Assembly: GCF_001407835.1 (NCBI RefSeq)
Contig: NZ_CYUO01000005.1
Location: 558,001 to 622,000 of the forward strand
Reading direction: 5' to 3'
DNA: 64,000 bases
DNA from: Lagierella massiliensis
Lineage (GTDB): Bacteria; Bacillota; Clostridia; Tissierellales; Peptoniphilaceae
Shown: positions 1 to 8,484 of the stretch, piece after piece
Position numbering within the stretch: the first letter of the stretch is position 1
How the letters are laid out: each line of letters starts with the position of its first letter
Notes under the pieces: generated by a model
The model's input: the letters and a program-made list of their open reading frames with translations, nothing else
Databases searched by the model: none
Told to the model about the DNA's origin: nothing
Translations under genes and position numbers: made by a program

Positions 1-569
1 CTTGGGCAGTGCCTGCCTTTATTACGATAATGTTTTTCTCTTTGATGGTTGGAAGACAGGGACCTATTACCGAGCTATTTAAAAATGCATTTAATATTAC
101 TTTGGATGTAAAATCAAATCCAACACTTACAAGGATATCTTTAATACTTCTACAGGGATGGCTTGGTTCATCTTATATATTTCTGTTATCAACTGGGGTA
201 TTACAGGGAATTCCTAAGGACTTATATGAAAGTGCAGATATTGATGGAGCTACAGGATTTCAAAAGACTTGGAGAATTACAATTCCACTTGTACTATTTC
301 AAACAGCTCCACTTTTGATAAGTCAATATACTTTCAACTTCAATAACTTTTCCATTATATATCTCTTTAATGGAGGAGGACCTTTCAATCCAAGTAAGTA
401 TGGAAACCTTGCAGGTTCATCAGACATTTTGATTTCATATATTTACAAGCTTACCATGGAGTCAAACTATCAGGCTCTTGGTGCAGCAATAAGTATATTG
501 ATTTCACTTGTACTAATGTTTTTTGCCTACATTGGATTTAAAAACACTAAAGCGTTTAAGGAGAGTTAA
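1..569 (+). CDS. MalF-type sugar ABC transporter permease, 5' end outside window
   Basis: Inner permease of a carbohydrate ABC importer of the MalF family. The frame is open to the left edge (residues WAVPAF directly precede a GTG at 9), so the gene starts before the window and the GTG is internal. About 188 C-terminal residues are present, with several hydrophobic membrane segments and an EAA loop (YESADIDGATGFQ) that docks onto the ATPase. The stop codon abuts the ATG of the second permease at 570, so the two are translationally coupled. The malQ gene downstream suggests maltodextrin as substrate; the solute-binding protein is not in view. The family call is firm, the substrate is inferred. 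Confidence 0.9.
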   Translation, partial: WAVPAFITIMFFSLMVGRQGPITELFKNAFNITLDVKSNPTLTRISLILLQGWLGSSYIFLLSTGVLQGIPKDLYESADIDGATGFQKTWRITIPLVLFQTAPLLISQYTFNFNNFSIIYLFNGGGPFNPSKYGNLAGSSDILISYIYKLTMESNYQALGAAISILISLVLMFFAYIGFKNTKAFKES

Positions 570-1463
570 ATGAGTAAGAAAAATAAAGAAAAAAAATTAC
601 ACCTTTCTGACAGTCAACCACTGGATACTATAGGAGTAATATCTTTAATTATCTCCTACATTCTTTTAATAACTTGGGCGATTTTAATTATATGGCCACT
701 TGCTGTAATGGTTATATCAAGCTTCAATGGAGGACAGAGTAGATATATTTCCCTTTCAGGAAATTTCAAGTTTTCATTTAAACATTTCAAATATCTGTTT
801 ACTGAAACTTATTTCTTAAAATGGGTTAAAAATACAATTGTAATTGCAGTATCAACTTCAATCTTAACCTTAATTATAGTTTCCTTTACGGGATACGCTT
901 ATTCAAGATATAGATTTAAAGGCAAAAAAGGTAGTCTAATGGCAATTATGTTAATTCAAACCATACCTGCATTTGCTGGAATAACTGCATACTATGCAAT
1001 ACACTCAATAGTAAGTGGTATTATACCAGTGTTTTCAAGAACTGCAATGCTTATCTTAATATATTCAGGTGGTGGAATTGCATCAAACACCTTTATACTA
1101 AAAGGATATATAGATTCAATTTCAAAAGAACTGGATGAAGCTGCAAAGATTGACGGATGTTCTAACCTTCAATTATATAGACTTATAATCATGCCAATAG
1201 CAAGGCCTATGCTTGCAATTATAGCACTATGGTCATTCATAGGACCATTTATGGATTATATGTTGCCGAAGATTCTTCTAACAAATCCATCAGAGTACAC
1301 TTTGGCTACAGGGCTATATACTTTGATAAGTGATGTTAGAACAATGAATGCACCTGCTTTTGCTGCAGGTGGGTTATTGACCGCTATACCTATAATTATT
1401 TTATTTATCAGCCTTCAAAACCAATTGGTTTCCGGTTTAAGTAGTGGTTCTGTTAAAGGTTAG
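570..1463 (+). CDS. MalG-type sugar ABC transporter permease
   Basis: Second membrane subunit of the maltodextrin-type importer, 297 residues, the usual length for MalG. A hydrophilic N-terminus of about 20 residues precedes six predicted membrane segments. The EAA loop (ELDEAAKIDGCSNLQLYRL) lies near residues 188-207 and ends in the typical MPIARP. The ATG directly follows the upstream TAA, with AAGGAGAG inside the end of the malF-like gene as ribosome site. The ATPase gene follows after 8 bases, so all three importer genes are one transcription unit. Confidence 0.93.
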   Translation: MSKKNKEKKLHLSDSQPLDTIGVISLIISYILLITWAILIIWPLAVMVISSFNGGQSRYISLSGNFKFSFKHFKYLFTETYFLKWVKNTIVIAVSTSILTLIIVSFTGYAYSRYRFKGKKGSLMAIMLIQTIPAFAGITAYYAIHSIVSGIIPVFSRTAMLILIYSGGGIASNTFILKGYIDSISKELDEAAKIDGCSNLQLYRLIIMPIARPMLAIIALWSFIGPFMDYMLPKILLTNPSEYTLATGLYTLISDVRTMNAPAFAAGGLLTAIPIIILFISLQNQLVSGLSSGSVKG

Positions 1464-1471
1464 GAGGAAAT

Positions 1472-2557
1472 ATGAGAGTATTATTAAAAAATATTGGTAA
1501 AAAATATGAGGGTAGAGATAAATTTACCATTAGAAATATAGATTTGGAAATTAAAGATAGAGAATTTTGTGTAATCTTAGGTCCATCTGGTTGTGGTAAG
1601 TCAACACTTTTGAGAATGATAGCAGGGCTTACTTCAATAACAGAAGGGGAACTTTACTTTGGAGATAAACTTATGAACAGGGTACTTCCAAAGGATAGAG
1701 ATATTGCAATGGTATTTCAATCCTACGCTCTTTATCCTCATCTTACAGTCTATGACAATATGGCGTTTTCACTTAAGATGAAAAAAGAAAGAAAAGAAGT
1801 TATTCATGAAAGAGTTATGGAAGCCGCAAAGATTCTTCAAATTGAAGACTATCTCTACTCAAGACCATCAGACATCTCAGGAGGACAAAGACAAAGGGTT
1901 GCCCTTGGTAGAGCCATGGTTAGAAAACCTAATGTATTTTTGATGGACGAACCACTTTCAAATCTTGATGCAAAACTTAGAGAGCATATGAGAGTTGAAC
2001 TTGTAAGACTACATCAAAGACTTGAGACGACTTCGATATATGTAACTCATGATCAAACAGAGGCCATGACCATGGCAGATAAAATAATCTTACTTGACAA
2101 AGGAAAGATTCAACAATTTGGTACTCCAAAGGAATTTTATGACAAACCACAAAATTTATTTGTAGCAGGGTTTATAGGATCACCTACTATGAATATTATA
2201 AAAGGCAAAATGGAAAACGGAAAATTTGTATCAGAGCTTAAAGATATAGTAGTTACTCCAAATGAAAAAGATCTTTCTTCATTAAATAATTATGAGGGAA
2301 AAGAAGTTTATATGGGAATAAGATCAGAAAGATTTTTGGCAAAGAAATCTGATGAGAATTCTTTTCAAGCGAAGGTTGAAGTAATAGAAATGTTAGGAAA
2401 GGAAAAATTACTTCATATCAGAACAAAAGAAGGACAGGAGATGGTCGTATCTCAACCAGGTCACTTCCTATATGAAACTTCGGAACTTCATAACTTTACA
2501 TTTGACTTAGATGCACTTCATTTCTTTGAATCAGATACAAAAGAAAGAATTAATTAG
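1472..2557 (+). CDS. MsmX/MalK-type sugar ABC transporter ATP-binding protein
   Basis: ATPase that powers the MalF/MalG importer from the cytoplasmic side. Visible motifs are Walker A GPSGCGKST at residues 37-45, the ABC signature SGGQRQR near 135, Walker B VFLMDEP near 156 and the switch-histidine region THDQTEA. The roughly 120-residue C-terminal extension corresponds to the OB-like regulatory domain of MalK/MsmX/UgpC. The length of 361 is normal. The start has GGAGG at the end of the permease gene. In Firmicutes a single such ATPase can serve several sugar importers, so its substrate range may be wider than this operon. Confidence 0.93.
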   Translation: MRVLLKNIGKKYEGRDKFTIRNIDLEIKDREFCVILGPSGCGKSTLLRMIAGLTSITEGELYFGDKLMNRVLPKDRDIAMVFQSYALYPHLTVYDNMAFSLKMKKERKEVIHERVMEAAKILQIEDYLYSRPSDISGGQRQRVALGRAMVRKPNVFLMDEPLSNLDAKLREHMRVELVRLHQRLETTSIYVTHDQTEAMTMADKIILLDKGKIQQFGTPKEFYDKPQNLFVAGFIGSPTMNIIKGKMENGKFVSELKDIVVTPNEKDLSSLNNYEGKEVYMGIRSERFLAKKSDENSFQAKVEVIEMLGKEKLLHIRTKEGQEMVVSQPGHFLYETSELHNFTFDLDALHFFESDTKERIN

Positions 2558-2572
2558 TAACAGGAAAGATTC

Positions 2573-4090
2573 ATGCTGGACGAAAAATATAATTTTAAAA
2601 AGATTAGTGAAAATAGAACTTCAGGAGTTCTTCTTCATATAACTTCCCTTCCAAATGAGTTTGGAATTGGAAGCCTTGGAGAAGAATCAAGAGAGTTTAT
2701 AATTAAATTAAAACAAGCAGGACAGACTTGGTGGCAGATACTTCCAATAGGACCAACAGGATATGGAGATTCTCCTTACCAATCTTTTTCAAGCTTTGCA
2801 GGTAATCCATATCTTATAAATTTGGATTATTTAAAGGACTGCTCTCTTTTAACTGACGAAGAGATAACAGAAGTGAAGTCTTTATACGACTGTAATAGAG
2901 TTGACTTTGGAAAATTATATAACGAAAGGTATAAAACTTTGCGAAGGGCATATGAAAGATTTGATAAATCATCACTTGATTTTGAATCATTTTGTAGAGA
3001 AAATAGTTTTTGGTTAAATGACTATGCGCTTTTTATGACTCTTAAAGACGAAAATAATGGCAAGCCTTGGCAGAGCTGGGAAGATAAATATAAATTTAGA
3101 GATAAAGAAGCAATTGAAGAGTTTGAAAATAATAATTTTTCAAAGGTAAATTTCTATAGATTTTTACAATTTCAGTTCTTTAGCCAATGGGATGGGCTAA
3201 AGCGCTTTGCTCATGAAAATGGGATAAAAATAGTGGGAGATTTACCAATATATGTTGCTGAAGATAGCTGTGATTGTTGGGCAAATTCAGAACTTTTTTC
3301 CCTTGATGAAAATTTAAAACCCATTTGGGTTGGGGGATGTCCTCCAGATGGTTTTTCTGAAGATGGACAACTTTGGGGAAACCCTTGCTATGATTGGCAA
3401 GTTCATGAAGAAACGGACTATGACTGGTGGGTTAATAGATTTAAGTGGCTGTTTTCAATTTTTGATTGCGTAAGAATTGATCACTTTAGAGGATTTGAAT
3501 CCTATTGGAGAATACCTGCAGGAGATGACACTGCAAGAAATGGTTCATGGATACAGGGGCCTGGAATGAAATTATTTTCAAAACTAAAAGATGAACTGGG
3601 AGAGCTTCCTATAATTGCAGAAGATTTGGGATACATGACTAAAGAAGTTTATGAATTTAGAAGAGAAACTGGATTTCCAGGAATGAAAATATTATTATTT
3701 GCCTTTGCAAAAGATGCCTCTTCAGATTATCTTCCACATAACATGGATAAAAACTTCGTAGTTTATCCTTCAACTCATGACTCAGATACAGTTATTGGGT
3801 GGATTAAAGAGCATGATAGTGAGGAAGTTGAGTTTGCAAAGAGATATCTAAACATGACTGAAGAAGAAGGTTTAAATTGGGGAATGATTAGAGGCGCAAT
3901 GACTTCGGTTGCAGACATGGCGATTTTTCAAATGCAAGATATACTTGGACTTGGGAATGAAACAAGGATGAACTACCCTGGAACAGCTTCAGGAAACTGG
4001 ACCTGGAGAATGAAACCAGGAGAATTTTCTGAAGATTTAATAGAGAAATTAAAATTATATACACAAATGAGTGGACGATTAAAAAAATAA
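2573..4090 (+). CDS. malQ: 4-alpha-glucanotransferase (amylomaltase)
   Basis: GH77 disproportionating enzyme that transfers maltooligosaccharide units and releases glucose; cytoplasmic partner of the importer upstream. It has 505 residues, typical for the family. Catalytic signatures are visible: the nucleophile region RIDHFRGF near 300, the acid/base region IIAEDLG near 346, and the third acidic motif STHDSD near 400. The gene starts 15 bases after the ATPase stop, so it is the last gene of the maltodextrin operon. Its terminator has been split by the insertion element that follows. Confidence 0.96.
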   Translation: MLDEKYNFKKISENRTSGVLLHITSLPNEFGIGSLGEESREFIIKLKQAGQTWWQILPIGPTGYGDSPYQSFSSFAGNPYLINLDYLKDCSLLTDEEITEVKSLYDCNRVDFGKLYNERYKTLRRAYERFDKSSLDFESFCRENSFWLNDYALFMTLKDENNGKPWQSWEDKYKFRDKEAIEEFENNNFSKVNFYRFLQFQFFSQWDGLKRFAHENGIKIVGDLPIYVAEDSCDCWANSELFSLDENLKPIWVGGCPPDGFSEDGQLWGNPCYDWQVHEETDYDWWVNRFKWLFSIFDCVRIDHFRGFESYWRIPAGDDTARNGSWIQGPGMKLFSKLKDELGELPIIAEDLGYMTKEVYEFRRETGFPGMKILLFAFAKDASSDYLPHNMDKNFVVYPSTHDSDTVIGWIKEHDSEEVEFAKRYLNMTEEEGLNWGMIRGAMTSVADMAIFQMQDILGLGNETRMNYPGTASGNWTWRMKPGEFSEDLIEKLKLYTQMSGRLKK

Positions 4091-4099
4091 TATTTTGAT

Positions 4100-4132
4100 G
4101 GAACAAAAAACTGTTGGAGGAGTTTTAACAAG
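4100..4132 (+). terminator. Left arm of malQ terminator hairpin, split by IS
   Basis: The stretch 4100-4120 pairs with 5595-5619 on the far side of the insertion element (outer 9-bp helix GGAACAAAA/TTTTGTTCC, inner 10-bp helix around AACTGTTGGA). Bases 4130-4132 (AAG) are the left copy of the 3-bp target duplication. Without the element the two arms form one hairpin with a loop of about 12 bases just after the malQ stop. Confidence 0.8.
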
Positions 4133-4171
4133 TGATGTGTACCCATAAAACTGGACACATTATTAAATTAA

Positions 4172-4960
4172 TTATTTGCAAGAGGATGCTATCCTATATT
4201 TTATAGGTGGCATCCATTTTGTTTTTGATTGAATTCTTTCGTTATTGTAATAATATATATATTCCTCAATTGTTCTTGAAAATTCTTCAAAAGAACTATA
4301 GCTCTTTTCATAACCATAAAAAACTTCATTTTTTAACCTGCCAAAAAATGTTTCCATGATAGAGTTATCATAACACTTCCCTTTTCTTGACATTGATTGT
4401 TTTATGCCATGTTTTTTTAGTTCATTTACGTAATAATTATGTTGGTATTGCCAACCTTGATCTGAATGAAGTATCAAGTCATTTAGTTTTGGAAATTTGC
4501 TAAATGCTTTTGTTAACATATTAGATATTTGTTTTAAATTAGGACTTAAGGATAAATCGTAAGAGATAATCTCGTTGGTATACATATCAAGTATTGGAGA
4601 AATGTAGCATTTACCCCATGAGAAGTTAAATTCTGTAACATCTGTTAACCATATTTGGTTAGGTTTGTCAGCTTTAAATTCTCTATTTACAAAATTATCT
4701 GCTACTTTTCCTACTTCTCCTTTGTATGATGATATTTTTCTTGATCTTTTTCTAAATATTTTTAGTACATGCATTATTCTTAAAACTCTTTTATGGTTGA
4801 CATTAAATCCTTTATTTTTTAATACCATAGTTACTCTTCTTACATCCATATCTACCTTTTGATAGGTGAATATCTCAGATATCTTATTTTCTATATGCTT
4901 ATTCCTAATACTAACAACATCAACTTTTTTCATTTCAAAATAGTATGTTGACCTTGGCAA
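4172..4960 (-). CDS. IS3-family transposase OrfB (DDE integrase core)
   Basis: Catalytic half of the IS3-type transposase. The integrase core is visible: first Asp in WLTDVTEF, second Asp in LHSDQGWQY, the SMSRKGKCYDNS block and the glutamate in METFFGRLKNEV. The listed ATG is internal: the frame continues upstream to about 5030 and overlaps orfA, so the protein is probably made as an OrfAB fusion by -1 frameshifting at the AAAAAG run (minus strand, 5031-5026). Two oddities: the usual RYGYRR motif reads VDMDVRR, as if by compensating indels, and the linker before RSRK is a few residues shorter than in the second copy at 10265-10556. Activity is therefore uncertain. Confidence 0.9.
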   Translation of the reverse strand: MPRSTYYFEMKKVDVVSIRNKHIENKISEIFTYQKVDMDVRRVTMVLKNKGFNVNHKRVLRIMHVLKIFRKRSRKISSYKGEVGKVADNFVNREFKADKPNQIWLTDVTEFNFSWGKCYISPILDMYTNEIISYDLSLSPNLKQISNMLTKAFSKFPKLNDLILHSDQGWQYQHNYYVNELKKHGIKQSMSRKGKCYDNSIMETFFGRLKNEVFYGYEKSYSSFEEFSRTIEEYIYYYNNERIQSKTKWMPPIKYRIASSCK

Positions 4961-4983
4961 ATCAATAGCTATTAAAAGATATT

Positions 4984-5544
4984 TTAGTTTGTATCCTTTG
5001 TCTTTGAGTTGTTTGACAATCGCTGCTTTTTCGCCTTGAGTTGCGCAGCGTAACGTTTTTCTCTCAAGGCGATCTCTTTTTTTATTATTTCGTTTTCAGC
5101 CTTTATATATTCATTTTCTTCTCTTATTCTTTTTAATTCTTCTCTTTCACTTTCTTTTTTTGGTGTATGGATATTTGTCTTTTTCATGGTTGTATTTTTA
5201 GATTTACGACCTTTCTTCTTATTTACAAGACCATTATATCCATAAATTTTGTAATTGTTAACCCATGAATAAAGTTGTCCCTCATTAATTCCTTTTTCTA
5301 TTGCAGTAGACTTTATTGATTTTCCAGCTATCACTTTAGATACAATTTCTAATTTCTCATCAGGTGTCCAATTAATATTACTTCCATGTTTTAAAATTTC
5401 TGGTCCATGAAGTTCTTCTAACCTAAACCACTTTCTAATTGAATCATGAAAGTTTTTTTCTTCAACTCCTTCAGGTGTATCAGGCCATTTACCTTCTCTA
5501 TACAATTGTACGCATTCTTTTTTGAATTCATAACTATATTTCAT
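4984..5544 (-). CDS. IS3-family transposase OrfA (helix-turn-helix)
   Basis: DNA-binding half of the transposase, 186 residues from the ATG at 5544, which has an AAGGAGG-type ribosome site six bases upstream. An in-frame upstream ATG at 5592 would fall across the terminal repeat and is rejected. Two helix-turn-helix segments are visible (YSYEFKKECVQLYREG and WTPDEKLEIVSKVIAG), followed by a basic KKGRKSK linker and a C-terminal leucine/charged coiled coil (about residues 130-170) like those used for multimerisation in IS150-group OrfA. The end overlaps the orfB frame. Confidence 0.9.
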   Translation of the reverse strand: MKYSYEFKKECVQLYREGKWPDTPEGVEEKNFHDSIRKWFRLEELHGPEILKHGSNINWTPDEKLEIVSKVIAGKSIKSTAIEKGINEGQLYSWVNNYKIYGYNGLVNKKKGRKSKNTTMKKTNIHTPKKESEREELKRIREENEYIKAENEIIKKEIALREKRYAAQLKAKKQRLSNNSKTKDTN

Positions 5545-5591
5545 AAAAATACCCTCCTTACTGGTTTGTCCAGTAAAGAGGGTACATATCA

Positions 5592-5622
5592 AAGCCTTCC
5601 AACAGTTTTATTTTGTTCCTTT
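5592..5622 (+). terminator. Right arm of malQ terminator hairpin, split by IS
   Basis: Bases 5592-5594 are the right AAG target duplication. Bases 5595-5619 are complementary to 4100-4120, and the following TTTATTTTATA supplies a U-rich tail in the malQ direction. The ClC gene ends on the opposite strand at 5626, so the restored hairpin would sit between the two convergent stops. Confidence 0.78.
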
Positions 5623-5625
5623 ATT

Positions 5626-6876
5626 TTATAGATTTAAAGATTTAGATGTCCAATTTTTTAAACTATGATATACCGGATCAGATTCCAAAAACTCTGCAAC
5701 GATAAGTGAAATTGATGAAACTATTACAAGGGGAAGTAGCGACATTGCCCCTCCAGTCATTTCAAAAACTAAAATCACTGCAAGGATTGGAGCCCTTACA
5801 ACAGAAGCAAGAATTCCAGTCATACCCAAGACGATAAATGCTGAAGTAAGATTTGGAAAGTATGGACCCAATATTTTAGAAAATATACTTCCAGTTAGTG
5901 CACCAAGCACAAGTATTGGTAGAAATATTCCGCCTTGTGCACCTGTACCGTAGCAAAAGCAAGTGAAGATTAGTTTTAATATAAGCATTGTGAGTAAAAT
6001 TCCCAAGGAATAGTCTGAGTCCATTAAACCTTCTATTACATTGTGACCGCCGCCTAATAAATTTGGCATAAACACAAATAAAATAAATGCAAATACGCTT
6101 GCAAACATTGGCTTAAATCTCTTTTTAAGCTTAATTTTGCTAAACATTTTTAAATTAAACATTAAATTAGAATTGAATAGGACTCCTATAATGCCTGTTA
6201 AAATGCCTAAAATTATAAACAGGATTAGAGACTTTCCATCAAACTTTATGTCTGAAATTTGTGAAAATGAGTTGTTGTATCCAAATACCTGCTTACTTAC
6301 AAAGTCTGCCACTACACAGGCTATTAACATAATTACCAAGAGTCTTTGAGTTATTCTCTTATACATCTCTTCAATAGCAAATAAAGCTCCAGATAGAGGT
6401 GCATTAAATGCAGCGGCTATACCAGCTCCAGCGCCTGCAGCAACAAATATTTTTGTCTCTGTATCCCTTTTTGTTTTATCGGAGACGAGTTTTCCGCATG
6501 AACCTCCCAATTGTATACAAGGTCCTTCCATTCCAAGAGAGTATCCTATAAAAGATCCAAGAGAACCACCGATAAACTTTGCAAAAATTACTTTAAGTGG
6601 ATTCATACTCACCTTAGATTCAATTTCTAACTGGATTTGAGGAATACCTGAACCAGAGGAAAGAGGTTCGTATTCTAACAGAAGTCCAACTATGTATCCA
6701 AGGATCAGGGAAACAATTAAAAAAATAAAATAAAATTTAAAATCTTTTCCAGCAAACAGATTCACTCTGAGTTTTCCAAGGAGAGTTAAAGAGTATCTGT
6801 AAGCTGAACAGATAAGTCCGGCCATTAGTCCTATAACAAGACCATAAAATCCGGTTACTAATGCTTTTTTCTTCAT
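5626..6876 (-). CDS. ClC-family chloride/proton antiporter or channel
   Basis: Integral membrane anion transporter, 416 residues from the ATG at 6876, chosen because AGGTGA lies just upstream; an ATG at 6915 lacks a site. All ClC signature segments are present: GSGIP (75-79), GMEGP with the gating glutamate at 117, the helix FNAPLSGALFAIEE with the paired glutamates at 169-170, and GIFLPILVLGA. Retention of the inner proton-pathway glutamate favours an H+/Cl- exchanger over a channel (family knowledge; not proven here). No C-terminal CBS domains. Likely role is pH or anion homeostasis. It is divergent from the D-serine dehydratase gene. Confidence 0.92.
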   Translation of the reverse strand: MKKKALVTGFYGLVIGLMAGLICSAYRYSLTLLGKLRVNLFAGKDFKFYFIFLIVSLILGYIVGLLLEYEPLSSGSGIPQIQLEIESKVSMNPLKVIFAKFIGGSLGSFIGYSLGMEGPCIQLGGSCGKLVSDKTKRDTETKIFVAAGAGAGIAAAFNAPLSGALFAIEEMYKRITQRLLVIMLIACVVADFVSKQVFGYNNSFSQISDIKFDGKSLILFIILGILTGIIGVLFNSNLMFNLKMFSKIKLKKRFKPMFASVFAFILFVFMPNLLGGGHNVIEGLMDSDYSLGILLTMLILKLIFTCFCYGTGAQGGIFLPILVLGALTGSIFSKILGPYFPNLTSAFIVLGMTGILASVVRAPILAVILVFEMTGGAMSLLPLVIVSSISLIVAEFLESDPVYHSLKNWTSKSLNL

Positions 6877-6974
6877 ATAATCACCTAATATAATTTTACC
6901 ATATTTTTTTAACATTTAAGTATTAGTGCAATAATGGGTAAAAGATAAAAAGAAAAGAAAATTATGGAGGAAAC

Positions 6975-8267
6975 ATGGAATACTTAAATAAATTGAAAAA
7001 TAAAGAAGAATTTTTTTGGGAGAATCTAAAACTTGGAAATAAAAGTGAAGAAGATTTTGGTTTAAACTTTGAAGGAGTTTATGAAGCAGAAGAGATTTTA
7101 AAAAAATTTGCACCATTTATTATGAAAAAATTTCCAGAGACGATAAAAAGAGATGGAATAATTGAATCGAAAATTTCTGAAATACCAAATATGAAAAAAA
7201 TTTTAAATGAAAAATATCAAAGCAATGTATCTGGAAAAGTTTTTTTAAAACAAGATAATGAACTTGCAGTTGCAGGATCTGTTAAAGCAAGAGGTGGAAT
7301 ATATGAAATTTTAAAATATACCAAGGAGATTTTAGTTGAAAATAAATTATTAGAAGAAAATGATGATTACTCTTTAATAGCGTCACGAGAAGTAAATGAA
7401 TTTTTATCAAAGTATACAATCCAAGTTGGATCAACAGGAAATCTTGGACTTAGCATTGGTATTATATCAAGGACATTGGGCTTTAAAGTTGTGGTTCATA
7501 TGTCAAGAGACGCTGCACAGTGGAAAAAAGATTTGCTTAGAAGCTATGGGGCAGAAGTTATAGAGTATGAGGGTGACTATGGAAAGGCTGTTGAAAGAGG
7601 AAGAAAGCTTTCAGAAGAAAATACATATTCTTATTTTGTGGATGATGAAAATTCTAAAAATTTATTTTACGGATATGCGGTGGCTGCCATTAGACTAAAA
7701 AAACAATTGGATGAATTAAATATAATAGTTGATGAAAAAAATCCTCTATTTGTATATATACCCTGCGGAGTTGGAGGAGCACCTGGTGGAATTGCCTATG
7801 GTCTAAAGGAAATATTTGGAGAAGATGTTCATATATTTTTCGTTGAGCCAACCAACTCACCATGTATGCTCTTAGGAATGGCAAGTGGTAAACATAGAGA
7901 CATTTCAGTCTTTGATATAGGGTTAACGGGACTTACCCTTGCAGATGGACTTGCAGTTGGAAGACCATCAGGCTTTGTAGGCAGGGTTATGGATAGTATA
8001 CTCTCTGGAATATTTACAATAGAAGATAAATATCTTTTTGATTACATGAAAGATTTATACTCAAGCGAAAATATTTTTATAGAACCATCTGCCGCATCCT
8101 GCTTTCAAGGTGTTGCAAGATTATATGATGACATAGATTTTCAAAACTACATCAAAAAAAATATTAAAACTGAACAGAAAAATATTAATCATATTCTGTG
8201 GTCAACGGGAGGATCACTTGTACCTATGGAAATAAGAAAAAAATATCTTGAAAAACCCTTTAAATAG
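6975..8267 (+). CDS. dsdA: D-serine dehydratase (D-serine ammonia-lyase)
   Basis: PLP enzyme converting D-serine to pyruvate and ammonia. It has 430 residues, the typical DsdA length. The PLP lysine is Lys104 in SVKARG; the substrate/carboxylate loop GSTGNLGLS, the phosphate-binding glycine run CGVGGAPGG and the DGLAVGRPSGFVG segment follow in order. The ribosome site GGAGG precedes the ATG. No dsdC regulator or dsdX transporter is adjacent, so detoxification of D-serine or amino-acid fermentation are both possible uses. It is transcribed away from the ClC gene across a gap of about 100 bp. Confidence 0.94.
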   Translation: MEYLNKLKNKEEFFWENLKLGNKSEEDFGLNFEGVYEAEEILKKFAPFIMKKFPETIKRDGIIESKISEIPNMKKILNEKYQSNVSGKVFLKQDNELAVAGSVKARGGIYEILKYTKEILVENKLLEENDDYSLIASREVNEFLSKYTIQVGSTGNLGLSIGIISRTLGFKVVVHMSRDAAQWKKDLLRSYGAEVIEYEGDYGKAVERGRKLSEENTYSYFVDDENSKNLFYGYAVAAIRLKKQLDELNIIVDEKNPLFVYIPCGVGGAPGGIAYGLKEIFGEDVHIFFVEPTNSPCMLLGMASGKHRDISVFDIGLTGLTLADGLAVGRPSGFVGRVMDSILSGIFTIEDKYLFDYMKDLYSSENIFIEPSAASCFQGVARLYDDIDFQNYIKKNIKTEQKNINHILWSTGGSLVPMEIRKKYLEKPFK

Positions 8268-8328
8268 ATAGTAATAGTTTGATGATTTAAATCAAAAAAT
8301 AAAAAAGTGAAAAAAGTTTAAAAAATAC

Positions 8329-8357
8329 TTTACAACTACAACATAATGAAGTATAAT
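8329..8357 (+). promoter_or_regulatory. Strong promoter of an orphan short transcript
   Basis: TTTACA at 8329-8334, a 17-base spacer and TATAAT at 8352-8357, essentially a consensus SigA promoter. It drives toward the MATE gene but meets a hairpin terminator at 8415-8438 before any reading frame. Confidence 0.75.
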
Positions 8358-8363
8358 AAGAAC

Positions 8364-8438
8364 ATCATCTTAAGATTTCTTCTATTCATATTTCTCTTTG
8401 AATAAGAGACAGCAAAGTCAGGGGTTCCTGACTTTTTT
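8364..8438 (+). ncRNA. Predicted short orphan RNA or attenuated leader, ~75 nt
   Basis: The span between the promoter at 8329-8357 and the terminator has no plausible coding frame with a ribosome site. Its middle contains partially complementary stretches (ATTCA with TGAAT; TCTC with GAGA) ahead of the terminator hairpin. It could be a small RNA or an attenuation leader for the MATE gene. The start of the MATE gene also has its own candidate extended -10 (TATGGTAAAAT near 8458-8467), so the two transcripts could be independent. No known RNA family is recognised. Confidence 0.45.
8415..8438 (+). terminator. Intrinsic terminator
   Basis: AAGTCAGG, loop GGTT, CCTGACTT followed by a run of T: an 8-bp stem with U tract. 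It ends the short transcript that begins near 8364 and would also stop read-through from the dehydratase gene. Confidence 0.85.
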
Positions 8439-8484
8439 GTCGTTTAGGGATAATGATATGGTAAAATAGTTTAGAGGAGTTAAA

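Larger units (their letters stand above)
4133..5591 (-). mobile_element. IS3-family (IS150-like) insertion sequence, complete ends
   Basis: A 1459-bp element with imperfect terminal inverted repeats (TGATGTGTACCC at the left, TGATATGTACCC at the right read inward, with a further ACTGGACA match inside) and a 3-bp target duplication AAG at 4130-4132 and 5592-5594. It carries orfA and orfB in the usual overlapping arrangement, both on the minus strand. It lies in the loop of the malQ terminator between the convergent genes malQ and the ClC transporter. IS3-family elements transpose by a copy-out circle mechanism and usually leave 3-4-bp duplications, as seen here. Confidence 0.92.

Noticed and set aside
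9-11. GTG at position 9 as the start of the first permease
   Set aside because: The frame is open to the window edge with permease-like residues before it, and the protein from here would lack the N-terminal half of a MalF.
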